Part shown: one piece after another, positions 11,126 to 17,930 of the stretch
How the letters are laid out: each line of letters begins with the position of its first letter
Position numbering within the stretch: the stretch's first letter is position 1
Assembly: GCA_036835375.1 (NCBI GenBank)
Contig: DAITMB010000028.1
Span: forward strand, 1 to 46,320
Length of the DNA stretch: 46,320 nucleotides
Direction: 5' to 3'
DNA from: JANQTF01 sp036835375
GTDB taxonomy: Bacteria; Bacteroidota; Bacteroidia; J057
Notes under the pieces: generated by a model
The model's database searches: none
What the model was told of the DNA's origin: nothing
What the model saw: only the letters and a program-made list of their open reading frames with translations
Made by a program: the position numbers and the translations under genes

Positions 11126-12103
11126 TCAAGTGCAGGTCGAAGGAAAAGACAGGTCCCACTTTTTGTCAGACTCAACCGAATCAAAAAACGGTTTGAAATA
11201 GCGGAGCATGGCCTTTTTGTCGGAATTGCTGAGTTGTCGGCATTCATGGATGGTCTCAGTCCAGACAGGGACCAATGCGCGTAATTCCTGTCGAATTTCT
11301 TCCCGGACCGGGTCGTCCCAACAGATGGAGCGAAAGTATCGACGCTCGATCCCTTCGAAGTCCATGTAGGGCACATCCACACAACCGCTGAGGTCAAAGT
11401 CGAAGGGCACAGCTAAGGGAACGCCTTCCATTCGGAATAACACCACATTTTTTTGAGAATAAATATCCCAGTCTCTGTTGCCGATCATGTACTGAAAAAG
11501 GTAGAGCCTTGCCCGATGCCGAAGCTCGACTTCGTTGGCCGAGATAGAATCCCCTTCTACGATTTCTAGTCCCTTTCTCATGGCGAGGCCTTCTTTGTCC
11601 TCTATGATGAATCCCTTCATTTCGACGTCGGGTTCCTGGCCTAGCGCATCCCTGAGGATCACCGTGACCATGCGCACCCGCAAACTATATTCAGTGAGGT
11701 GATGGTACATTTTATAGACCATGTATTCGCGAATCAAATAGTTTTCTCCTTGGCAGCTCGTCACGAGCTTGAATTCGCGGTGCACGCCGAGACAGGATTT
11801 GCTCGCCTCGCGGCGTTTTAGTTTGATCTTCAGAGGGGCCCATTCGCAGTTTTCTGGCCTTTTTCTGAAATTTCCTCTCACGCGGAAGGAGGCTGTCAGT
11901 GTGTCAATATGCCCTCCTTCATGAATCAGCATATCCAGCGGGCGGTAGGCAGGGTCTTCCAGGTAGCGATCTTGTCGCATGGAGTCCAGGGGTAGAACCA
12001 AAGTGAGAGTCAAAGGCTCGTCCTCTTCAAAAAGGTCTTTTCCATTGCCTAAGGCAGTGAGCAAAAGGCTGTTAATCAGGATGATTGCAAGGTAGTAGCG
12101 CAT
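11126..12103 (-). CDS. Exported CotH-like (kinase-fold) protein, function uncertain
   Basis: 325 residues, with a hydrophobic N terminus (about 4-18) that reads as a signal peptide or anchor. FRVRGNFRKR (73-82) followed by a KIKLKRREA strand resembles the nucleotide-binding start of CotH-family proteins. MIGNRDWDIYSQKNV (206-220) and AVPFDFDLSG (231-240) occupy the places of the catalytic loop (D211) and the metal-binding DFD-type motif (D235, D237). CotH proteins phosphorylate secreted or surface proteins. Assigning this protein to them rests on motif shape and order, not on full-length similarity, and a related but inactive family is possible. It stands alone, in the same orientation as the hydrolase gene downstream. 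Confidence 0.6.
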   Translation of the reverse strand: MRYYLAIILINSLLLTALGNGKDLFEEDEPLTLTLVLPLDSMRQDRYLEDPAYRPLDMLIHEGGHIDTLTASFRVRGNFRKRPENCEWAPLKIKLKRREASKSCLGVHREFKLVTSCQGENYLIREYMVYKMYHHLTEYSLRVRMVTVILRDALGQEPDVEMKGFIIEDKEGLAMRKGLEIVEGDSISANEVELRHRARLYLFQYMIGNRDWDIYSQKNVVLFRMEGVPLAVPFDFDLSGCVDVPYMDFEGIERRYFRSICWDDPVREEIRQELRALVPVWTETIHECRQLSNSDKKAMLRYFKPFFDSVESDKKWDLSFPSTCT

Positions 12104-12596
12104 AGATGGGAGAATCTATTTTGGTATCGGAAAGCTAAGCAAAAGATCGTTCCCAGTGGTGGTCGGTTGTAGTCAACGGCGCAACTGGCAACTTTACCAG
12201 TTCACTGCTCGCCCAGGATTTCGAGGGAAACGCCGGGCAATGAGATAATGTGCCATTTGACAGAAACAACTTACCCTCGTTGGGGTCAGCGTTCGGTTTG
12301 AGGATAGTTCATGATAATGAAAATAATTAAAATTTATACCAAACTAAATATGGCGGAAGCTCAGTCATTCGTTTCCCAGGGCGATTACAACCGCAATAGT
12401 TTTGGAGGATTGCTTACTTGGATTGGGGGCTTTATTCTGGTGGTTTCACTGGGGGGCTTTACATGGTCGATGGAAGATTTCCCAATCAACCATCACTCTC
12501 ATGTTGCCACCCAGCCCTGCACGCAAAAACACCTCGCACGTCCTATGGAGCAGATTTCGCTACAGGAGCCGCACTGGGCTGACGAGAAAAGGCAGG
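12104..12596. other. Intergenic stretch ahead of the CotH-like gene
   Basis: About 490 bp. A plus-strand ORF (12311-12682) with one hydrophobic segment begins here, but it runs through the tRNA-Ser terminator and the antisense strand of the tRNA, so I do not accept it. The sequence around 12310-12350 is AT-rich. No other structure was seen. Confidence 0.4.
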
Positions 12597-12631
12597 AAAA
12601 AAAAGCGCCCGAATGCATTTCGGGCGCTTTT
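12597..12631 (-). terminator. Rho-independent terminator of tRNA-Ser
   Basis: On the minus strand AAAAGCGCCCGA pairs with TCGGGCGCTTTT across a short AATGCAT loop, and eight T follow (plus-strand A-run 12597-12604). It begins 11 nt after the tRNA CCA end. Its strength supports the tRNA being a single-gene transcript. Confidence 0.9.
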
Positions 12632-12641
12632 GATGAGTGGG

Positions 12642-12732
12642 TGGCAGAGAGTGAGGGATTCGAACCCTCGGTACTCGGTTAGAGTACACACGCTTTCCAG
12701 GCGAGCCCGTTCGACCGCTCCGGCAACTCTCT
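12642..12732 (-). tRNA. tRNA-Ser (anticodon GGA)
   Basis: Class II tRNA of 91 nt including an encoded CCA (12644-12642). Acceptor AGAGAGT pairs with ACTCTCT, the discriminator is G, the anticodon loop is CTGGAAA (GGA, reading UCC/UCU), the variable arm is long (TACTC..GAGTA stem) and the T-loop is TTCGAAT. One mismatch lies in the anticodon stem. It has its own promoter and terminator. Unlike the tRNAs of the tuf cluster, it encodes CCA. Confidence 0.95.
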
Positions 12733-12771
12733 GTTTTCGATCAATTAAGGTCAATTTTATTGATCGGGACG

Positions 12772-12802
12772 CAAAGATACTTTTTTCACTTCGATAGATC
12801 AA
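12772..12802 (-). promoter_or_regulatory. Promoter of tRNA-Ser
   Basis: Exact match to the Bacteroidota consensus on the minus strand: TTG (12802-12800), 20 nt, TATCTTTG (12779-12772). It lies about 40 nt upstream of the mature tRNA 5' end. Confidence 0.8.
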
Positions 12803-12871
12803 TAGCGTCGTTAAAAAAAGTCAACGGCGGCACTCTATTGCTATGCTTGCAGCTAATTACTACAGAAAAGA

Positions 12872-14065
12872 CTAGCGCTGGGCATAGGCCAGCAGACCCG
12901 CTTCCAGCGCCGACATGGCGGCAGCCAAGTCAGTTTGGTTGAGGACATAAGCTACACGGACCTCATTGCTACCAGCTCCTGGCGTCGCATAAAAACCGCC
13001 GCCTGGGGCCATCATGACCGTGGCGCCTTCGTGAGAAAAGGACTCTAGCATCCACTGGCAAAAATGGTCGCTGTCTTCGACTGGCAGCCTCACCATCGCA
13101 TAAAAGGCACCGTTGACTTTCGGGACCAATACGCCGGGAATCGCTTGTAAACGGCTGATCAAGAGGTTTCTGCGGGCTACATATTCGCTCACCACGCTGT
13201 CATAAAAGGACTGAGGTAAGGTATAGACAGCTTCAGCACCGATTTGCCCAAAAGTAGGCGGAGACAAGCGTGCCTGCGCGTATTTCATCACCGCGCTCAT
13301 CACTTCTTCATTGCGAGAGACCACGCAGCCGATGCGCGCGCCACAAGCAGAAAAGCGCTTGGAGATAGAATCTGCCACAATCACGTGTCGCTCTGCGCCT
13401 TCAAGGCCTAAGGTGGAGTGATGGACAAGGCCATCGTAGGCAAATTCGCGATAGACCTCGTCTGCGATAAGAAAGAGGTCGTGGCGCAGCACGATTTCCC
13501 GGAGTTTTTCTAGTGCCTCGCGCGGGTAGAGGACACCCGTGGGATTGCCAGGATTGCAGATCATGATGGCCTTGGTGCGCGGGGTGATGAGTTTTTCAAA
13601 CTCCTCAATCGGCGGCAGCGCAAAAGAGTCTTCGATGCGGGTGTGAATGGGAACGACCTTGGCATTGGAAAAGATCGAGAACCCATTGTAATTGGCGTAG
13701 AAAGGCTCCGGAACGATGATCTCGTCGCCGGGATTGAGACAACTGGCAAACACGAAGGTCAACGCTTCAGATGCGCCGGTGGTCACGATCACTTGATCCG
13801 TGTTGATCGGATATCCCAGTCGCTCGTAGTAGTCCGCGATGGCTTTTCGCAGCGATTCGTTCCCGGCAGAGTGAGAATACGCCAAGACCTCTGGCAAGGC
13901 TTGCTGGATGGCCTCGTAATAGGCGGGAGGTGTGGGAATATCTGGCTGTCCGATGTTGAGGTGATAGACCTTTGTGCCCCGCTTTTTAGCGGCTTCCGCG
14001 TAGGGGACCAGCTTGCGGATGGGCGAGGAAGGCATCACGAGGGCTCTCTGAGAAATCGAAGGCAT
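12872..14065 (-). CDS. Pyridoxal phosphate-dependent class I aminotransferase (aspartate aminotransferase-like)
   Basis: 397 residues from the ATG at 14065. The frame is open 62 codons further, but that extension has no family sequence and includes the divergent promoter region. Fold type I marks: NPGNPTG with N174, ADEVY with D202 (pyridine N pairing), SISKRFSACGAR with K236 as the Schiff-base lysine and R244, and a C-terminal RVAY that carries the carboxylate-binding Arg. It transfers the amino group between an amino acid and a 2-oxo acid, most likely aspartate/oxaloacetate or a broad set. Soluble and cytoplasmic. It is divergent from the LytS-like gene with 168 nt between them, and no clear terminator separates it from the tRNA-Ser gene downstream. 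Confidence 0.92.
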   Translation of the reverse strand: MPSISQRALVMPSSPIRKLVPYAEAAKKRGTKVYHLNIGQPDIPTPPAYYEAIQQALPEVLAYSHSAGNESLRKAIADYYERLGYPINTDQVIVTTGASEALTFVFASCLNPGDEIIVPEPFYANYNGFSIFSNAKVVPIHTRIEDSFALPPIEEFEKLITPRTKAIMICNPGNPTGVLYPREALEKLREIVLRHDLFLIADEVYREFAYDGLVHHSTLGLEGAERHVIVADSISKRFSACGARIGCVVSRNEEVMSAVMKYAQARLSPPTFGQIGAEAVYTLPQSFYDSVVSEYVARRNLLISRLQAIPGVLVPKVNGAFYAMVRLPVEDSDHFCQWMLESFSHEGATVMMAPGGGFYATPGAGSNEVRVAYVLNQTDLAAAMSALEAGLLAYAQR

Positions 14066-14233
14066 GGGCGGGAAATCGTATAGGAGTAAATTTGAAAAGA
14101 GAGTACCAGAAGAGAGTGCGAGAAAGGTAGAATCAGTGCTGCAAATTCTGCAATGAAAGTGAATCCTCCTATCCGCCATCGGGAAAATTATGTCACTCTT
14201 GGAAAAGGGTATTTTCTGTGACAATTTTCGGCT

Positions 14234-15298
14234 ATGGCATTTCATATTCAAACCGACGGACCAGTCTTAGACATCCTCAAATCGCTGGGCTTGTATGTCG
14301 CAGTTGGCGCGGCTGTCCCCTTGGCGTTTTGCGGGGTAGGGTGCTTTGGCACATGGGAGGAAGCGATAGAAACGGCATTGTTTGGCACGTTGGCCTGTCT
14401 TATTTTGTGGGAGGGCAATGGGAGACTCACCCATGTGCTGAATAAAAAGTGGCCCTGGCTCGACAATCCGGTCAAGCGATTTGGTTGGGGGGTGTTCGTA
14501 AGCATGGTATTTACCAATTCGGCCATACTTCTGTTTACGACGAGCTTCTTTTATGTCTTTTACGGCATCGTACCAAAGAACATTCAGTGGCTATGGCCCA
14601 CGATGATCTATTCTACCGTGGTGACGGCACTGATCACCTTGTTTCTTCATTCACGTGAATTTTTGTTCAAATGGCGCGACGCCACTCAGCGAGAGGAAGC
14701 CCTCAAGCGGGAACAGTTAAATTCTCAATACCTTTCCCTCAAAAATCAGCTCCAGCCTCATTTCCTGTTCAACAGTCTGAGTGCGCTCACTACGTTGGTA
14801 CACCAAGACCCGGCCAAGGCGACCAGCTTTATCCAGCAGCTTTCTAGCATGTATCGCTACATCTTGGAGTATTCCGAAGAAAAGGTTGTGCCTCTGGCAG
14901 AAGAATTGGTTTTTCTGCGCTCCTACTTGTTCCTCATGCAGATCAGGTTTGGGAACAATCTGCGGGTAAACATACAAGTGCCGGAACACAGTGCATGGAT
15001 GGTAGCACCGCTCACCTTGCAACTGTTGGCCGAAAATGCCATCAAACACAACGAGGTCTCGGGAGCATTTCCGCTGGAAATAGAGTTGCGCATTGATGAA
15101 ATTGATCAAAAGTTGCGCATCTCCAATCCAATCAAACTCCGACAAATTCCACGAGAATCCACTGGTGTGGGGCTGAGCAATATCCGCGCTCGCTACCAGA
15201 TGATTTCGGATAGAGAGGTGGAGATCTCGCAGGTGGACGGCACATTTACCGTGACATTGCCACTACTCGCATTTGACAACAAAAATTCCACAGCCTAG
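14234..15298 (+). CDS. LytS-like membrane sensor histidine kinase
   Basis: 354 residues. Four hydrophobic helices (about 14-36, 44-60, 87-110, 122-138) form a membrane sensor without a periplasmic domain. A short coiled coil (145-170) leads to the His_kinase domain, with LKNQLQPHFLFNSL holding the phospho-acceptor H176. The ATP-binding half has the N-box LLAENAIKHN (N268, N273) and the GVGLSNIRARY glycine segment. This is the typical compact HPK8/LytS architecture. It pairs with the LytTR regulator that starts 22 nt downstream, so the two are one operon. The ligand or stress it senses cannot be read from the sequence; in Bacteroidota such pairs often control neighbouring or envelope genes. 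Confidence 0.93.
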   Translation: MAFHIQTDGPVLDILKSLGLYVAVGAAVPLAFCGVGCFGTWEEAIETALFGTLACLILWEGNGRLTHVLNKKWPWLDNPVKRFGWGVFVSMVFTNSAILLFTTSFFYVFYGIVPKNIQWLWPTMIYSTVVTALITLFLHSREFLFKWRDATQREEALKREQLNSQYLSLKNQLQPHFLFNSLSALTTLVHQDPAKATSFIQQLSSMYRYILEYSEEKVVPLAEELVFLRSYLFLMQIRFGNNLRVNIQVPEHSAWMVAPLTLQLLAENAIKHNEVSGAFPLEIELRIDEIDQKLRISNPIKLRQIPRESTGVGLSNIRARYQMISDREVEISQVDGTFTVTLPLLAFDNKNSTA

Positions 15299-15320
15299 AC
15301 CGCCTGTCACTTTGCAACCT

Positions 15321-16100
15321 ATGAATGTTCTCATTGTCGAAGACGAGCCTCTGGCCGCCGCGCATTTGGCAACGCTCGTGCTGAAGTATGAATCCCATAT
15401 TGCCATTTTGGCTACCCTTGAATCTGTGAGGGATACCGTTGAATATTTTCAACATCATTCGGCCCCAGATTTACTGTTGCTCGACATTCACCTCGCAGAT
15501 GGTCTCAGTTTCTCGATCTTTGATCAAGTGGAAGTAGCCTGTCCCGTGATTTTCACCACGGCCTACGATGAGTACGCCTTGCGGGCTTTCAAGACCAACA
15601 GCATTGATTACCTGCTCAAGCCGATCGACGAGGAGGCGCTGGCGAATGCCTTGGATCGCTACGTGAAATGGTTTCAGCAAGGGTCAAAACAGCAGAAACA
15701 ACAACTGGTGGATCTTGCCCTGCTGCGGGAATTGATGCAAGGAAAACAAGAGGGAAGGTCTTACAAATCGAGGTTTGTGGTAAAAAAGGGAGAACACCTT
15801 GCTTCGATTCCGGTGGAAGAGATCATGTACTTTTATTCAGAAGACAAGGTGACGCTGTTCAAGACACGAGACAACAAGCGCTATCTGGTCGATCCTACTT
15901 TGCAGGAAATTACTGAACAGGTCGATCCGAAGGACTTTTTTCTGATCAATCGGAGTCATTTGATTCGCCTGGAAGCCATTCGCGACATGATTTCTTATAG
16001 CAACCGCCGACTCAAAGTCATTCTCACCCACGCAGAGCAGGAAGAGGTGATCGTGGCGCGGGAAAAAGTAGCCGCTTTCAAATCCTGGCTGGACCGCTAG
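15321..16100 (+). CDS. LytTR-family response regulator
   Basis: 259 residues from the ATG at 15321; the longer frame from 15273 overlaps the kinase gene and adds 16 unconserved residues. Receiver domain 1-115 with acidic pocket E7/D8, phospho-acceptor D55 (LLLLDIHL), T80 and K100 (YLLKP). LytTR DNA-binding domain about 150-255, including RFVVKKGEHLASIPVEEI, DFFLINRSHLI and the final strand LKVILTH. It is a transcription factor that binds paired direct repeats, activated by phosphotransfer from the adjacent kinase. The target genes are not evident in this window. Confidence 0.94.
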   Translation: MNVLIVEDEPLAAAHLATLVLKYESHIAILATLESVRDTVEYFQHHSAPDLLLLDIHLADGLSFSIFDQVEVACPVIFTTAYDEYALRAFKTNSIDYLLKPIDEEALANALDRYVKWFQQGSKQQKQQLVDLALLRELMQGKQEGRSYKSRFVVKKGEHLASIPVEEIMYFYSEDKVTLFKTRDNKRYLVDPTLQEITEQVDPKDFFLINRSHLIRLEAIRDMISYSNRRLKVILTHAEQEEVIVAREKVAAFKSWLDR

Positions 16101-16339
16101 GGATACTTCGCGCCGAAAGGATTGGGGATTCTACTGAAAAAGTTCTGAAGCAAACCCCGGACGGCGTTGGCCCGGCCTTTGGTGATCGGGCGGTCTGCCT
16201 GAAATGCCGAACTTTTTATACTTACTTTTTTGAAGAAAGCAGGTCCCGCCGAAGGCTACCTGACACAAGAATTCCCCTACGAAGTCCTACTGCAGAAAAT
16301 TTATATGTTCAAGACTTGCGCGACCAATCCTTGTCCACC

Positions 16340-16672
16340 TCACCAAGACACAAACTTAGGCGTAGGCTCGACGCGCAGGCGTTCTACCGGAATGCCACCG
16401 ATCAGGTGGGAGGTCACGATTTCTTCGACATCTTGTTGCTTCACTTTTCCATACAAAATCTGGTCGGGCCACACGCGAATGGTGATGCCAGTGAGGCACT
16501 GCGACAGGCAGGTGGTAGGAATAATTTCTACCACTTGCTCCAACTGATGCTGATGAAGCAGCGCAGTGACTTCGCGCAACAGGTTTTGGGACCCCTTGTC
16601 GCTACAGCAGCCGCCTCCATGCACTTTGGGTCGGTGGCTGTCGCAGATGTATACCCTTCGTTTCTCCCCCAT
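16340..16672 (-). CDS. Thioredoxin-like 2Fe-2S ferredoxin domain protein
   Basis: 110 residues from the ATG at 16672; a TTG two codons earlier is the only alternative. The pattern VYICDSH..GGGCC..KGS gives Cys10 and Cys22/23, and IIPTTCLSQC gives Cys55 and Cys59. This is the four-cysteine layout of thioredoxin-fold 2Fe-2S ferredoxins, as in the NuoE C-terminal domain. The tail HLIGGIPVERLRV is typical of the stand-alone family. It should carry electrons in the cytoplasm; the redox partner is unknown. It is convergent with the LytTR regulator and divergent from the prenyltransferase, from which it is separated by a region with two inverted repeats. Confidence 0.88.
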   Translation of the reverse strand: MGEKRRVYICDSHRPKVHGGGCCSDKGSQNLLREVTALLHQHQLEQVVEIIPTTCLSQCLTGITIRVWPDQILYGKVKQQDVEEIVTSHLIGGIPVERLRVEPTPKFVSW

Positions 16673-16732
16673 GCTCAAAATTAGAACAAACTTTTAGGTT
16701 TCATTCTTACCTTCACCGCGAATTGCTCAAAT

Positions 16733-16784
16733 CCAACATTGTACCCGGTCCAATGTTGGGTGAACCATCATGATTCGTTGATGG
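16733..16784. repeat. Two adjacent inverted repeats in a divergent intergenic region
   Basis: Repeat one is CCAACATTG (16733-16741) and CAATGTTGG (16751-16759), 9 perfect pairs with a 9-nt spacer. Repeat two is CCATCA (16765-16770) and TGATGG (16779-16784). They lie between the divergent ferredoxin and prenyltransferase starts and have no T-run, so operator use is more likely than termination. Confidence 0.4.
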
Positions 16785-16936
16785 CTACAATCCACAACGA
16801 CTGCTCCCCAAAATAGATTCTCTTTATCCGTGGGATCTTTTTTTCAGGCAATCGCCCCAGCGCCAACTTGCACGAAGCAGAGAGCGTATGTATCGCCTCG
16901 TTGACGTTGGAGGAGATAACAAACGATGAACAGGCG

Positions 16937-17806
16937 ATGAAGAAATATTTGTCTCTGGTAAAATTTGCCCACACCATTTTTGCCCTTCCTTTTGCTTTGG
17001 TCGGCTTGGCCTTAGGAATTCAGACGATGACGAACACCGGGCAGTCTCCCTCCCAGCCCTATTGGTTGATTGGGGTGCTGGTGCTGCTGTGCATGGTCTT
17101 TGCGCGCAACGCTGCGATGGCTTTCAATCGGTTGGTGGATCGACAGTATGATGCCATGAATGCGCGTACAGCCGCCCGGGAAATTCCCTCGGGTCAGATC
17201 CCTGCCAATCAAGCACGATGGTTCATCGCCGGAAATGTCTTCCTCTTCATCCTCTGCACTTGGTGGATCAATCCGCTGTGCTTCTTTCTTTCTCCCGTGG
17301 CGCTGGCCGTGGTGCTCGGCTACTCCTACACCAAGCGATTCACTGCGCTCTGTCACCTCGTCCTGGGCCTGGGCCTGTCTCTCGCGCCCGTGGGCGCTTA
17401 CCTGGCTGTGACGGCCACCTTTGCGTGGGAACCCGTGGTGCTGGGGTTCCTCGTACTGACATGGGTGAGTGGGTTTGACATCATATATGCCTTGCAGGAC
17501 GAAGAGTTCGACGAATCTCAGGGCTTGCACAGCATTCCTTCCTGGCTTGGGAAAAAGCAGGCACTATTGGTCTCCATCTTTCTTCACGTGATCTCTGGCA
17601 TTCTCGTGCTCATTTTTGGCAATCTTGTGGGAATGAGCGCCTTGTTCAGCATCGGCGCCTGTCTGTTCGTGGGCTTGCTCACGTACCAACACACTATCGT
17701 GAAGCCAGACGACCTCTCGAAAGTCAACCTTGCCTTCTTCACGACCAATGGGATTGCATCGGTACTTTTTTCCATCTTTTCTATCGCAGACCTCTGGCTT
17801 CTTTGA
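16937..17806 (+). CDS. mqnP: UbiA-family prenyltransferase, MqnP-like
   Basis: 289 residues from the ATG at 16937; the 23-codon upstream extension starts with TTG and is not conserved in character. Polytopic membrane protein with the two aspartate-rich motifs of UbiA enzymes: NRLVDRQYD (64-72) and DIIYALQDEEFD (181-192), which bind Mg2+ and prenyl diphosphate. The N terminus VKFAHTIFALPFALVG closely resembles the UbiA-like enzymes linked to the futalosine menaquinone route (MqnP) and the 4-hydroxybenzoate type. It attaches a polyprenyl chain to an aromatic acid in quinone synthesis. The choice of mqnP over ubiA is inference from phylum and N-terminal pattern; no other quinone gene is in the window. 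Confidence 0.82.
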   Translation: MKKYLSLVKFAHTIFALPFALVGLALGIQTMTNTGQSPSQPYWLIGVLVLLCMVFARNAAMAFNRLVDRQYDAMNARTAAREIPSGQIPANQARWFIAGNVFLFILCTWWINPLCFFLSPVALAVVLGYSYTKRFTALCHLVLGLGLSLAPVGAYLAVTATFAWEPVVLGFLVLTWVSGFDIIYALQDEEFDESQGLHSIPSWLGKKQALLVSIFLHVISGILVLIFGNLVGMSALFSIGACLFVGLLTYQHTIVKPDDLSKVNLAFFTTNGIASVLFSIFSIADLWLL

Positions 17807-17862
17807 TCGAATGAGCGGAAGGATATGTGAGTAAATCACGCATTTGGTCCCGGATTCGCGGC

Positions 17863-17900
17863 ATGGCAAGCCTTGCCATTGAGAAAAAATCGTACCTTTC
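17863..17900 (+). promoter_or_regulatory. Candidate promoter with overlapping inverted repeat before the NagZ fusion gene
   Basis: TTG (17873-17875), 17 nt, TACCTTTC (17893-17900), one mismatch from TAnnTTTG, about 30 nt before the ATG. ATGGCAA (17863-17869) and TTGCCAT (17873-17879) form a 7-bp inverted repeat that covers the TTG, so a repressor bound there could block the promoter. Confidence 0.5.
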
Positions 17901-17930
17901 TCTGACGCTCAGTCGATCGAATCCTATATC

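Noticed and set aside
12311..12682. Plus-strand ORF of 123 codons with one hydrophobic segment
   Set aside because: It runs through the tRNA-Ser terminator and antisense to the tRNA itself; its C-terminal part is only the complement of tRNA sequence.
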